Assembly: GCF_003286125.1 (NCBI RefSeq)
Contig: NZ_QMED01000021.1
Span: 1 to 64,000 of the forward strand
From: Algibacillus agarilyticus
GTDB taxonomy: Bacteria; Pseudomonadota; Gammaproteobacteria; Enterobacterales; Alteromonadaceae
Direction of reading: 5' to 3'
DNA: 64,000 nucleotides
The first letter of the stretch is position 1; each line of letters begins with the position of its first letter. Of the stretch, positions 23,718-36,386 are shown piece by piece. The notes beneath the pieces were generated by a model that worked only from the letters and a program-made list of their open reading frames with translations, had not been told where the DNA came from and did not search any database. Made by a program: the position numbers and the translations under genes.

Positions 23718-26072
23718 GTGAATGTAAAAACAACAAGCTTAACGGTTAGTCTGATACTGAGTGTGTTGGTTTCAGGCTGTACTAACAATAGCCAAAATGA
23801 ATCGTCTAAAACTGCAGATGAAAATGTAAAATCGAGTATGATTAATGATGCATTTGATAATGAAGTTGTTTTAGAAAATCTAATTGATTTAAATGCGACC
23901 CAATTGTCGGTTAAATTAGAACCGAGTACCAGTGTCGCTAAAGTCGTTAAACGTAACGGTAAATCTTCATTAGCCGTTGAATTTTTAGCGTCTGAAAACA
24001 CGTCAAAATTGCGCGTTATTCCTCAATCGCCTTGGCAGCTTTCTAAGCATGATAACTATAATTTTGCTTTTGATGTTAAGAATGTTTTAACCAATTCAGT
24101 ACACTTTTATCTATCGTTAGAAAACGAAGCAGGTAAATACCAAAGCCGTTCAATCAGTATTCCTGGGCAGTTTGAAGGTACGGTGTATTTTCCTTTATCA
24201 GGTATTGAAGCCGAAACTGACTCTGGTTTTTGGGGTGATGCTCTACCTTGGCAAACCAATGACGAGCTGATGGTTTGGCGCTCTTGGCGTTCTTCACAAG
24301 TTGATTTATCAACTGTATCGGCATTAAACCTGTTTACGATCGGCATTATCGAAAACAAAAAAATTGAAATTAGCGATATTCGTTTACGTAAAAACCCGGC
24401 CACCGATCCGAATTGGATGAAAGGGATCGTGGATAAATTTGGCCAAAATGCCCTTATCGAAACCCCTTTAAAAATCAATTCTGAAGCCGAATTAAAAGCC
24501 GCGGCTAAAGCTGAATTAATTGAGCTTAAAAACTCTAAAGGCATGCCTAATCGCTCACAATATGGCGGTTATACGGCTGGCCCCAAATTAAAAGCCACCG
24601 GATATTTCAGAACAGAAAAAGTAGATGGCAAGTGGTGGATGGTTGATCCAGACGGCTACCTATTCTTCTCGCATGGGCCCGCTAACGTAAGAATGGCTAA
24701 CTTATCGACGATCACGGGTGTTGATTTTAAAGATGACAGCGTAAGAAAGATTAGCGCCGATGAAGTGACCCCAGAAGATTCAATGGGTATTGTTAATGTA
24801 TCTGAAGCAGTAAGAGATACTCACTTTGTGCGTTCAACGTTACGTAATGATTTATTTGAATGGTTACCTAGTTACGATGATCCGTTAAGTAAACATTATA
24901 GTTACCGCAGAAAAACCCATAAAGGCCCTGTACCACATGGTGAAACTTATAGTTTTTATCGTGCAAATTTAGAACGCAAATATGCTGATGACAATAATGG
25001 TGAATTTTTACCACAATGGCATCAAGTCACGTTAGATCGCATGCAAGACTGGGGCTTTACATCGTTTGGTAATTGGGTTGATCCCGCTTTTTATGAAGCC
25101 AAACAAGTTCCTTATTTTGCTAACGGTTGGATCATTGGTGAGTTCAAAACCTTATCGGGTTTAGTTAACCATTGGGGGTTAATGCCTGATCCGTATGACC
25201 CTGTTTTTGCTGAACGTGCACGTGCAACGATAAATCAAGTTGCTAAGCAAGTAAAAGCATCACCTTGGTGTGCCGGTATTTTTATCGACAATGAAAAAAG
25301 CTGGGGCGAAAGAGAAGGCTCGGTTGAAGCACGATATGGCGTTATTTTAGATGCATTATCAAAACCAGCGGCCGATAGCCCAGCAAAAGATGCGTTTTAT
25401 ACTTTCTTAAATAAAAAATATAAAACGATTAATAAACTCAATAAAGCTTGGAATACCGATTTTAGCAATTGGGCGCAAATTCAAAATTCAATTACATTCG
25501 CTTCTTATAACGATAACTTAGTGAGTGATTTATCTAAGATGTTAGAAATGTTAGGCGAGCAGTATTTTACTGTTGTGCATAATACATTAGCGCAAGTTTT
25601 ACCAAACCATTTATACATGGGGGCGAGAATGGCTAACTGGGGTATGCCTGATGAAATTATCAAAGCATCTATTAAATATTCAGATGTGTTGAGCTTCAAT
25701 ATTTATGAAGACAGCATGCAAGATGATTACTGGAAGTTTCTTGAACAAGTTGACTTACCGGTGGTTGTGGGTGAGTTTCATATAGGTAGCTCACCTGACT
25801 CAGGCATGTATAACCCGGGTATCGTACACGCGAGTGATCAAAAAGATCGTGCAAGAAAATACAAAAATTACATGCAGAGTATTTTAAGCAAGCCATACAT
25901 GGTTGGCGCGCATTGGTTCCAATATGTTGATGAGCCAATCACAGGCCGAGCGTTTGATGGTGAAAATGCAAATATCGGTTTTGTAACGGTGACTGATATT
26001 CCTTATCCAGAGTTGGTGAATGCAGTTAAAGACGTAACATCAACTATGTATCAAAAGCGTTTAGCCGATTAG
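23718..26072 (+). CDS. GH50 beta-agarase lipoprotein
   Basis: The 784-residue protein starts at GTG with a strong ribosome site 7 bases upstream. A lipobox (LVSGC21) makes it a lipoprotein. Residues 50-225 form a carbohydrate-binding-like beta domain, and residues 285-780 the GH50 barrel: TGYFRTEKVDGKWWMVDPDG, LFFSHGPANVRM, GFTSFGNWVDPAFY. Likely acid/base is E526 (FIDNEKSWG) and nucleophile E686 (VVVGEFHIG), at the spacing of Saccharophagus Aga50D. GH50 enzymes cleave the beta-1,4 links of agarose, often releasing neoagarobiose. A terminator follows directly, so it is monocistronic. Confidence 0.93.
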   Translation: MNVKTTSLTVSLILSVLVSGCTNNSQNESSKTADENVKSSMINDAFDNEVVLENLIDLNATQLSVKLEPSTSVAKVVKRNGKSSLAVEFLASENTSKLRVIPQSPWQLSKHDNYNFAFDVKNVLTNSVHFYLSLENEAGKYQSRSISIPGQFEGTVYFPLSGIEAETDSGFWGDALPWQTNDELMVWRSWRSSQVDLSTVSALNLFTIGIIENKKIEISDIRLRKNPATDPNWMKGIVDKFGQNALIETPLKINSEAELKAAAKAELIELKNSKGMPNRSQYGGYTAGPKLKATGYFRTEKVDGKWWMVDPDGYLFFSHGPANVRMANLSTITGVDFKDDSVRKISADEVTPEDSMGIVNVSEAVRDTHFVRSTLRNDLFEWLPSYDDPLSKHYSYRRKTHKGPVPHGETYSFYRANLERKYADDNNGEFLPQWHQVTLDRMQDWGFTSFGNWVDPAFYEAKQVPYFANGWIIGEFKTLSGLVNHWGLMPDPYDPVFAERARATINQVAKQVKASPWCAGIFIDNEKSWGEREGSVEARYGVILDALSKPAADSPAKDAFYTFLNKKYKTINKLNKAWNTDFSNWAQIQNSITFASYNDNLVSDLSKMLEMLGEQYFTVVHNTLAQVLPNHLYMGARMANWGMPDEIIKASIKYSDVLSFNIYEDSMQDDYWKFLEQVDLPVVVGEFHIGSSPDSGMYNPGIVHASDQKDRARKYKNYMQSILSKPYMVGAHWFQYVDEPITGRAFDGENANIGFVTVTDIPYPELVNAVKDVTSTMYQKRLAD

Positions 26073-26112
26073 TCTTTAACGCTTTATGACTTAAATTAGC
26101 TTAATGATGAAG

Positions 26113-26147
26113 CCGCGTTGGTGTTTATACACTGACGCGGTTTTTTT
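26113..26147 (+). terminator. rho-independent terminator after the GH50 gene
   Basis: CCGCGT-TG-GTGT pairs with ACAC-TG-ACGCGG and is followed by seven T residues. It lies 41 bases after the stop codon. The rest of 26148-26440 is AT-rich leader of the next gene with no other feature that I can support. Confidence 0.88.
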
Positions 26148-26440
26148 ATGCTTTAGTTCAAGTTAAAACGATAACAATCAAAAAAGGCGGGTTTTAGTGG
26201 GTATACACTCACTCATGTTCAAATTCAGAATATCCAAATTTAATTTCATTATTCTCATCACTTCATGCTTCTCATCATACGCTTTCATCTTGCCTATTTA
26301 ACTTACATATAAACAAAACACTTAACTTGATTAAAATAATTTTAACATATGATGTTTATGTAAATATTATTATTGTGTAGTATGGCGGCCTATTAACGAT
26401 GATTATGAATAAAACATCGCAATAAACTTAAGAGAATTTT

Positions 26441-28102
26441 ATGAAATACAAATTATTTAGCTTTTTGCTACTTGTCTTATCGATTAGCGCATGTGGTGGC
26501 AGTGACAGTGGCGCTGCAGATAATAACCAAACATTAATTTGTGATAACGGCGGTACGGATTACCCCGCTTGTACTGCGCCGGTGTGTGATAACGGCGGCA
26601 CGGATTACCCTGCTTGTACAGCACCGATGTGTGATAACGGTGGCTCTGACTATCCTGCTTGTACTGTACCGGTGTGTGATAACGGCGGCTCTGACTATCC
26701 TGCTTGTACAGCGCCGGTGTGTGATAACGGTGGCACTGACTATCCTGTTTGTACTGCACCGGTTTGCTTAAATGGTGGTACGGATTATCCAGTATGTACG
26801 GTACCGGTTTGCTTAAATGGCGGTGCGGATTATCCCGTGTGTACCGATCCAACTTTGCCTGAATTTTTAGATGAAAATGACTTTTTTAATGATACATCAG
26901 TATTAGTACCTGCTGAGCGTAAAAGAATATTAACTAACGTTAATGGTAATGATTCAAAAGTATTAAATGACCTGATTACTGAATTAAACGCACAAGGTGG
27001 TGGCATTATTAACATCCCGGCAGGAAACTGGTTATTTGGTGAGATAGTACTCAGATCTAATGTACATTTATTTATTGACCCAGCAGCGATTATTACCCCG
27101 GTAAGAGTGACTTGGAACGGCCCTACATTCCATTTAGGGTATAACGATTTACAAGTAAAGAATGTTAGCATTCGTTCAACTTCGGCCACCGAAAAATTCA
27201 CAATTGATATGTCAGGCTTGCCTGATAACTTGTACCCTCCCACCACTCAACAAGAGCCTCGAGTCATGCCGTTTAGAGTGTCTGAAGTTGAAAATTTTAT
27301 GGTTAGTGGTGCTTTTGTTATCGACAAACACACAATCCATTCTTCGGTTAATTTTATACCCAGTGTGAGAAATGGAATATATGCCGGTGCAAACAAAGGA
27401 TTAGTTAAAGATATAACCGTTAAAAATGCCCATGGCGGTTACGGCGCGGTGCAAACCCGAGTTGGTTCTAATGTTTTTTTTAAAAATATTAACTCATTGA
27501 GTGGTGGCTCTACCCTGCGTATCGAAACCGACGCGCCACATGCGTCTGGCTATAAAGCGCCAATAGAAACGATGGTTGTTTCAAATATATTTGGTTATAA
27601 CATAGGGTGTAACGAAGGTAATTCAGCGGTTATGATCCAACCTTGGGCTGCTGTTAACGGCCGATTTGACGTGCAAAAAATATCGTCTAACAGTTGTGGT
27701 GCTGCCGTGCGAATTGATAGAGCATTTGTTGAGTGGCAAACCACGAGTGGTGAGTTTACCAACCCAAATAATTTACCGGTTGGTTCATTTGCTGCTGATT
27801 CACGTATTACTGATATAAATGCAACGTATGGTACAAAGGCGCAAGTTAAACAAGGCACGTTCCCTTTCATACCATGTGATTTACGTCATTTATACCAGCC
27901 TGAAATTTTAATGGAAACCTTTCATCAAGGCCCGAGTATTAGCCCATTATTATATGCTGCAAGTAGTCATACATTAACAGACTCAAGGTTTTATGACATT
28001 GATGTGCCCACTGAAGATGAAATTGCAGCTAAGTCAATTGGTTTTCCGGCGGCTTCATTAATCATCAGTCGTGATGAACAAAAATTACCAAGCTGTAATT
28101 AA
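26441..28102 (+). CDS. GH82 (iota-carrageenase family)-like lipoprotein with Cys-repeat linker
   Basis: The 553-residue protein has a lipobox (SISAC18). Residues 34-138 are seven 15-residue repeats of the form CDNGGTDYPACTAPV. From about 150 it is a right-handed beta-helix: GGGIINIPAGNWLFGEIVL, SNVHLFIDPAAIITP, RNGIYAGANKGLVKDITV, GGYGAVQTRVGSNVFF, STLRIETDAP, GNSAVMIQPW, SSNSCGAAVRIDRAFVE. The order and several phrases match the Alteromonas iota-carrageenase CgiA as I remember it, including its catalytic Glu and Asp (here E362 and D364 in RIETDA). Iota-carrageenan or a related sulfated galactan is the likely substrate; this depends on recalled sequence. Confidence 0.7.
   Translation: MKYKLFSFLLLVLSISACGGSDSGAADNNQTLICDNGGTDYPACTAPVCDNGGTDYPACTAPMCDNGGSDYPACTVPVCDNGGSDYPACTAPVCDNGGTDYPVCTAPVCLNGGTDYPVCTVPVCLNGGADYPVCTDPTLPEFLDENDFFNDTSVLVPAERKRILTNVNGNDSKVLNDLITELNAQGGGIINIPAGNWLFGEIVLRSNVHLFIDPAAIITPVRVTWNGPTFHLGYNDLQVKNVSIRSTSATEKFTIDMSGLPDNLYPPTTQQEPRVMPFRVSEVENFMVSGAFVIDKHTIHSSVNFIPSVRNGIYAGANKGLVKDITVKNAHGGYGAVQTRVGSNVFFKNINSLSGGSTLRIETDAPHASGYKAPIETMVVSNIFGYNIGCNEGNSAVMIQPWAAVNGRFDVQKISSNSCGAAVRIDRAFVEWQTTSGEFTNPNNLPVGSFAADSRITDINATYGTKAQVKQGTFPFIPCDLRHLYQPEILMETFHQGPSISPLLYAASSHTLTDSRFYDIDVPTEDEIAAKSIGFPAASLIISRDEQKLPSCN
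26540..26854 (+). repeat. seven tandem 45-base coding repeats
   Basis: Each 45-base unit encodes 15 residues (C-D/L-NGG-T/S/A-DYP-A/V-CT-x-P-x) with two cysteines, giving 14 in total. Units 1-5 start CDN and units 6-7 start CLN, so the array seems to have grown by duplication in two steps. Translated in other frames the array also stays open, which produces spurious ORFs on both strands. Confidence 0.92.
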
Positions 28103-28110
28103 ATAAAATA

Positions 28111-28146
28111 CCAGTTAATGATCGACATCACTTAACTGATATTTTA
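28111..28146. terminator. weak hairpin after the GH82-like gene
   Basis: CAGTTAATGAT-CGAC-ATCACTTAACTG is an imperfect hairpin followed by ATATTTT. It begins about 10 bases after the stop codon. The rest of 28147-28454 shows no further feature. Confidence 0.4.
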
Positions 28147-28454
28147 CAAAAGCGGTGAGAATATACCTACGTGTTATATTCCACCGTTAAGTCTACTTTT
28201 ATTATTTACATGGACGTGATTAATAAGGTTATTTTTTCAATGCTATGGCTTATATCGCTTAAAACTCGATAATTCAAAGAAGCCAAGATATCGATCTTCT
28301 AACTTTACTCAGTATCTACATTCAATATTTTCCAACTTTTGAAATTGCCGTTAGTTGCTACAAGAGATCCGTATTTTACATTGCAGAATGCTGGGTTATC
28401 TACTTTTTGTTTGGTTATACTAGTTAAACGTATATTGAACGAGGCTTATAGTAA

Positions 28455-29090
28455 ATGGCTGAAAATTTGAAAGGCACATTGATTTTTGATTTTGATGGAA
28501 CACTGGCAGATACCTTGATGATTAATTTAAAAATACTTAATGAATTGTCATCGTTTTATCAATTTAAGTATACAACGCCGTCTCAAATGCAAGTGTTACG
28601 TCAGTTGCCGGCGAACCAAGTATTAAAAAAATTAGGTATTAACTGGTTTAAAGTACCTTGGGTAATGCGATCAGCTAAAAAAAAATTAAACCAGTACATG
28701 ACACAATTACCTATTTGTGAAGACTTAAAAACAACTTTATTTTCTCTACAAAAGCAATATCAATTAGGTATCGTCACAACTAATTCACGTGAAAATGTGG
28801 ATGCATTTTTAGTGCATAACAGGCTCGGATTTTTTGATTTTATTTATGCAGATGCCAAGCTTTTAGGTAAAAATTTTATGCTAAAACGAGTGTTACGCAA
28901 AGAGGGATTATCAGCTGATAATACTTTTTATATTGGTGATGAGCTACGCGATATCATTGCTGCTCAGCGATGTAGTCTTCAGTGTTTATCGGTTTGCTGG
29001 GGGTACAATAGCCGAGGTGTTTTAATAAAGCATAACCCAAATAATATAGTTGAAGCACCTCAACATTTACTCACTCGGCTCGGTACTTAG
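28455..29090 (+). CDS. HAD-superfamily phosphatase, phosphoglycolate-phosphatase-like
   Basis: The 211-residue protein carries the four HAD motifs: FDFDGTLADT (motif I, nucleophile Asp at about 12), GIVTTNSRE (motif II), KRVLRKEG (motif III Lys) and FYIGDELRDIIAA (motif IV). The helical cap between motifs I and II (about 20-80) is of the Gph type. Such enzymes dephosphorylate small phosphorylated metabolites in the cytoplasm. It stands alone between the carrageenase-like gene and a membrane protein, so the substrate is open. Confidence 0.8.
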   Translation: MAENLKGTLIFDFDGTLADTLMINLKILNELSSFYQFKYTTPSQMQVLRQLPANQVLKKLGINWFKVPWVMRSAKKKLNQYMTQLPICEDLKTTLFSLQKQYQLGIVTTNSRENVDAFLVHNRLGFFDFIYADAKLLGKNFMLKRVLRKEGLSADNTFYIGDELRDIIAAQRCSLQCLSVCWGYNSRGVLIKHNPNNIVEAPQHLLTRLGT

Positions 29091-29249
29091 TGGTTTAAAA
29101 ATCTAAACGTGAGTCAGCAAAATCGAGCCGTTTAGAACCCTCGAACTGATCAACAATATGAGTTGTATAGAAGAGAAAGCGTCAAGTTTGCCTACCCTTT
29201 TATATAAAGTTAAACTGGATCAATCTAATTTAAACTGCGTCACCTGATT

Positions 29250-29271
29250 GCATTTTGAAGTGATTTGAGTA
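29250..29271. repeat. solo end of the 39270-type MITE
   Basis: GCATTTTGAAGTGATTTGAGTA matches the right terminal repeat of the element at 39270-39532 (GCATTTTGAAGTGACTTGGGTA) except at two positions. No second end is found nearby. Confidence 0.55.
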
Positions 29272-29302
29272 CTGTCTCAAAGGGACTCTACTACCACAAC
29301 AC

Positions 29303-30544
29303 TTACTTAAACCAAAAGACTAAAGGAAAAATAACCGCAACGATAAATGACCACAACGTATATAACGGCAAATACTTAGCAATTGTCGTTTCAAGTTGGC
29401 TTAAGTTATCGTTAAATCTAATGTGTTTAATATACGCTTTTAACAACAGGCTCAAATGAAAAAAGATGAGGATATTAGCACCCGATACAACCACTCTGTT
29501 TACCGTTAATCCATATTCAGACAGCCTAAATAATATTGCCGACAAGGCCACTGCATTGACTAACAAAGTCGCGCTAATCAACGAAACATTAATATAGTCC
29601 GACAATGTGGCTTCGGCGATACGCTTTTTTCCTGATATTGAAAATATGGTTAGCGCTAAAATAACAACCAATAACCCGTTAAAAGTAATCAGAAAATCTC
29701 TATTGGTGAAAGGGCTTTTGCCCTGATAAAGCGTAGCGATAAGATAAACAAGCACCGTAATGAGAAATAAAGGTGCAAACACATTAGATAATATGGAGGC
29801 AAATTTACTCTCTCTGTTTTGTATTGCATCAAACAAATAAGTTGCAACGAGGGGAGCACAAACTAGCCCAAATACCACCACATATTGGGTATACCACTCT
29901 GCTATATTTAAGCCGATCATAGAAAATAGCCCCAAAGTTACGCCCGTTAACACCATTCCGCCTAATAAGATAAGCATGGCATATATAAGCATTTCGCCTA
30001 AATAGCGAATAAAATTAAGTCTGGATTCGACATTTTTACAATCGTCTCCCATAAAACTAAGCGCTAATAATGACAGTGAAAACATGGGTAAATGCACTAA
30101 AGCCATAATGACAGATGCTGAGTGATGAGTATCGGGTAGAAGGGCTAAATAACCTGCGCTGGCTATAACGCCGCCAACAATCATTTTTAATATTCTACGA
30201 CTGGGTTTCGTTGTGCTAACAAAGTAGGCTATTACCGCCGTGATAATTAAAATAGGGATATAACGTGGATAATACCAATCACCTTCAATCGGTAGAAAAG
30301 TGGGTAATTTGGCCAAAATACTCGTTATAAAACAAAAAGCGATTAATAGGCTAATCGAGAAATTTTTAACCACCGCGGCAGGGCAATAAGATAGCCTAGC
30401 ATGCCATACTTTGAGCGTTTCTGAATCAGGGGTTACTTCAAGTGCATCTTTAAGTTGCGCCTCAAATTTTTGTGGTGATTGATGATAAGCCGCTTCTAAT
30501 GCGTCAGGCTGATTTAAATTAGCTAAGAGTAAATTGTTGGACAT
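29303..30544 (-). CDS. polytopic membrane protein, unknown function
   Basis: The 413-residue protein has a soluble N-terminal stretch of about 65 residues (DALEAAYHQSPQKFEAQL, SETLKVWHARLSY) and then about ten to twelve hydrophobic helices. The architecture resembles DUF4153-type membrane proteins, but I cannot confirm this. SNNLLLANLNQPDALE at the start is unusual for a transporter. It is divergent from the DUF1801 gene. No motif gives a substrate. Confidence 0.6.
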   Translation of the reverse strand: MSNNLLLANLNQPDALEAAYHQSPQKFEAQLKDALEVTPDSETLKVWHARLSYCPAAVVKNFSISLLIAFCFITSILAKLPTFLPIEGDWYYPRYIPILIITAVIAYFVSTTKPSRRILKMIVGGVIASAGYLALLPDTHHSASVIMALVHLPMFSLSLLALSFMGDDCKNVESRLNFIRYLGEMLIYAMLILLGGMVLTGVTLGLFSMIGLNIAEWYTQYVVVFGLVCAPLVATYLFDAIQNRESKFASILSNVFAPLFLITVLVYLIATLYQGKSPFTNRDFLITFNGLLVVILALTIFSISGKKRIAEATLSDYINVSLISATLLVNAVALSAILFRLSEYGLTVNRVVVSGANILIFFHLSLLLKAYIKHIRFNDNLSQLETTIAKYLPLYTLWSFIVAVIFPLVFWFK

Positions 30545-30638
30545 AAATTACCTTGAAAAATCATTAATAAACTCAAATAAGTAATTAAAAAAGGTTACTC
30601 TTCAAGTCTGGCATCTAATTTCAGTGATGGATTGTTAA

Positions 30639-31043
30639 ATGGACCCCAGTGTACAGCAAAAATTTGATTCTTATCCCGAAGATGTATCGGTATTACTTCG
30701 TAGTTTACGCACTTTGATTTATAAGGTTGCTGAGCAAGAAAAGATACTGGACTTAACAGAAACATTGAAGTGGGGTGAACCTAGCTATCTTTCAAAAATG
30801 GGAAGTACCATTAGAATTGATTGGAAAGCGAAACACCCTATGCAGTATTGTATTTATTTCAACTGTAAAACGATATTGATAGAAACATTTAAAGAAATCT
30901 ATGGTGACCGGTTTACCTATGCCGGTCGCCGTGCAATTGTATTTAAAATCGATCAGGCTATACCGCATAAAGAGCTAACCCACTGCATCTCTATGTCATT
31001 GCGTTATAAAAAAATAAAGCATTTACCCTTACTGGGTGCTTAA
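30639..31043 (+). CDS. DUF1801 (YdhG-like) domain protein
   Basis: The 134-residue protein contains the DUF1801 features: an N-terminal helix pair (VSVLLRSLRTLIYKVA), ETLKWGEPSYL, then a beta-sheet part with PMQYCIYFNCK and RRAIVFKIDQAIP, and a C-terminal ELTHCISMSLRYKKIKH helix. Length is normal. The family adopts a YjbR/YdhG-like fold and has no settled function. It is cytoplasmic and monocistronic. Confidence 0.85.
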   Translation: MDPSVQQKFDSYPEDVSVLLRSLRTLIYKVAEQEKILDLTETLKWGEPSYLSKMGSTIRIDWKAKHPMQYCIYFNCKTILIETFKEIYGDRFTYAGRRAIVFKIDQAIPHKELTHCISMSLRYKKIKHLPLLGA

Positions 31044-31069
31044 TCATTTTTTAACAAAATAAATGATGC

Positions 31070-31100
31070 TAGGGCGTGTTTATCTTTGTCGTTTTGATGG
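31070..31100. repeat. solo end of the 42289-type MITE
   Basis: TAGGGCGTGTTTATCTTTGTCG followed by TTTTGATGG matches the terminal repeat of the element at 42289-42608. It sits between convergent genes; the opposite end is missing. Confidence 0.6.
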
Positions 31101-31123
31101 CGCTACTTGTTAAATCCCGTTTT

Positions 31124-31861
31124 TTAAGACCCTTTATGCATTTCGGTGTAAGTTTGGGCGAGCTGTTGGGCTGATTCTTGAAAATGTGCATACATGGCTT
31201 GCGAAAAATCATCCGGGTAAATATCTACTTGACCGTTATTAATTTGAGCAAATGTATTTATTGCAATTGACTCAGTGGTCGCTTTAGGAATGTCACCTGG
31301 CGCTAAGCGGGTATCGGTTGGACCAGGGTAAACACATACCGCTTTAAGACCCGAATCAGCTAACTCTATTCTTAACCCTTGAGTAAACGACATTAATGCC
31401 GCTTTTGTAGCAGAGTAGGGGCCTAATGAAGGAAAATTACTCAGAGCCGCAATAGATGAAATATTAATAATCGCGCCATTTGGGCTTTGTCTTAAAACGG
31501 GCATCAGTGTTTGGCATATGTTCATGGGGCCAAAATAATGTGTATCCATTTCTTTTTTTGCAACGTCTAATGCGTTATCAGCTAAATTAAAACACCCATT
31601 AGCGATGCCCGCATTATTGATTAGTACATCTAACTGTTTAATTGTTTTAAGGTTTTGAACATGGGTGTTATTGGTTACATCTAACTCGATGGCTTTAATT
31701 ACAGCGGGATTTAATTTTACAACGGCTTTTAAAGCCGATAAATCACGACCTGCAGCTAAGATGTGTTTAGCACCTGCGCTTAGACACGTTTTTACAAATG
31801 CTAAACCAATCCCTCGATTAGCACCTGTAATTAATACGGTTTTTCCTGTCAAATTAAGCAT
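31124..31861 (-). CDS. short-chain dehydrogenase/reductase
   Basis: This 245-residue classical SDR has TGANRGIGLAF (13-23) as the NAD(P) site, ELDVTNN, NNAGIANG (about 83-90), a catalytic Ser in INISSIAALS, and YSATK (about 148-152) with the catalytic Tyr and Lys. VYPGPTDTRL follows, as usual. The natural substrate is unknown. It is divergent from a LysR regulator with 130 bases between, the standard layout in which the regulator controls the SDR. Confidence 0.9.
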   Translation of the reverse strand: MLNLTGKTVLITGANRGIGLAFVKTCLSAGAKHILAAGRDLSALKAVVKLNPAVIKAIELDVTNNTHVQNLKTIKQLDVLINNAGIANGCFNLADNALDVAKKEMDTHYFGPMNICQTLMPVLRQSPNGAIINISSIAALSNFPSLGPYSATKAALMSFTQGLRIELADSGLKAVCVYPGPTDTRLAPGDIPKATTESIAINTFAQINNGQVDIYPDDFSQAMYAHFQESAQQLAQTYTEMHKGS

Positions 31862-31941
31862 GTTGTTTCTCTCGTTTTGTTGAGTGATGTGGACATTGTA
31901 TCTATCTAATTTTTTTTGACTAGATGCTAAAAATTGATAAC

Positions 31942-31964
31942 ATTTATTTGTATGGTGAATAAAT
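31942..31964. promoter_or_regulatory. likely LysR-type binding site
   Basis: ATTTATT-TGTATGGTG-AATAAAT is a perfect inverted repeat with 7-base arms and contains the T-N11-A pattern of LysR-type regulators. It lies between the divergent SDR and LysR genes, 28 bases before the LysR start. Confidence 0.6.
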
Positions 31965-31991
31965 AGAATTATAAATAAAGGCTATAATTGA

Positions 31992-32894
31992 ATGGATCAA
32001 AAACAACTCTTTCACGCCATGAGTGCATTTATTGCGGTGGCCAGTTCTGGCAGCTTTTCTAGCGCGGCTAAACAGCTCGGTTATTCGCAGCCTAGTATTT
32101 CTCGATTAGTGAATGAACTAGAAGCAGATTTAGGCGTTCGTTTATTGCAACGCAGTACACGTAAATTAAGCTTAACTGAAGCGGGCACAATTTATTTACA
32201 GAAAGCACAAAAAATACAACAAGATGTATTAGAAGCAAAGCAGGCTCTCAATGGATTTAAGCAGATACCGTCTGGTAAGCTAAGAGTGGGTGCTCCTTTA
32301 CATTGGGTTGATTTATTTATTTCTCCTTTTATCAATGAATTTCTTGCACGTTACCCCGATATTGAAATTGAATTAATGGCCACTGACCAACATCAAGATA
32401 TTGTCGAAGATAATTTAGATGTGGTGTTAAGAGTTGGCGATCCTAAACAAGTAACTTATATTGCGGTACCCATTAAACCAGTAAGGCTCGTACTTTGCGC
32501 GAGTCAAGATTACCTAAAACAACATGCGGTTATTAGTCACATTAATCAATTAACCCAGCACAACTTGTTAACTTATCAAGGTTTTAATCACTGGCAAGCC
32601 AAAATTAATAATGAAATAACGCACATTCAGGCATCGGGTAACTTGAGCTGTAATCAAGTTACGGTGTTAATTAATGCTGCGGTTCAAGGGCTAGGCGTTA
32701 TTTTATTACCTAATTTGTTAGTTGAATCATATCTTAATAACAATCAACTAAGCACCATTTTAAGTGAGTATCGCTTTACAATTAAAAATGCAACGGTAGA
32801 GAACATGTATGCCATTTATTCTGACCGTAAGCACTTAGCCGCTAAAACCAGAGTCTTTTTAGATTTTTTTAAATATAAAATACAAAGTGTATAA
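31992..32894 (+). CDS. LysR-family transcriptional regulator
   Basis: The 300-residue regulator has the N-terminal winged HTH (FIAVASSGSFSSAAKQLGYS and PSISRLVNELEADLGVRLLQR, residues 13-56), then the two-lobe effector domain (LRVGAPLHWVDLFISPFINEF; VVLRVGDPKQ). Length is normal for the family. It is divergent from the SDR gene and probably controls that gene and itself through the site at 31942. The effector is unknown. Confidence 0.92.
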   Translation: MDQKQLFHAMSAFIAVASSGSFSSAAKQLGYSQPSISRLVNELEADLGVRLLQRSTRKLSLTEAGTIYLQKAQKIQQDVLEAKQALNGFKQIPSGKLRVGAPLHWVDLFISPFINEFLARYPDIEIELMATDQHQDIVEDNLDVVLRVGDPKQVTYIAVPIKPVRLVLCASQDYLKQHAVISHINQLTQHNLLTYQGFNHWQAKINNEITHIQASGNLSCNQVTVLINAAVQGLGVILLPNLLVESYLNNNQLSTILSEYRFTIKNATVENMYAIYSDRKHLAAKTRVFLDFFKYKIQSV

Positions 32895-33017
32895 ACAAAA
32901 ATAGATAATAAATAATCATGGACGTTTCTCTCAGTATAAGTACAATGTTTTATGTATATTGTTGACTATTGGTTTCGGTTGTTAAATTTTTAGTCTTAAA
33001 AAATTAAGTTAATTAAA

Positions 33018-33050
33018 TTAATGATTAACTTAAAAACCGTTAATCATTAA
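33018..33050. promoter_or_regulatory. inverted repeat in the GH2 leader
   Basis: TTAATGATTAAC-9 bases-GTTAATCATTAA is a perfect 12-base inverted repeat, 52 bases before the GH2 start. It could be a regulator site or an mRNA hairpin. It is not followed by a T run, so it is not a terminator. Confidence 0.5.
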
Positions 33051-33101
33051 TAAGTTAACAAGTAGAACAACAATAAATGTGCTCTTTAGGAGAGAAATTA
33101 A

Positions 33102-36362
<3,261 letters not shown>

Positions 36363-36386
36363 TGAGATAACGTTAATAATAGGGCT

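Noticed and set aside
26484-26852. 122-codon minus-strand ORF with repeats
   Set aside because: It is the shadow of the 45-base coding repeats of the GH82-like gene, which have a clear signal peptide and domain on the plus strand.
26540-26854. CRISPR array
   Set aside because: The repeats are contiguous 45-base coding units with no unique spacers and no cas genes nearby.
29265-29459. 64-codon plus-strand ORF
   Set aside because: It is opposite the end of the membrane protein gene and starts next to a solo MITE end; no ribosome site.
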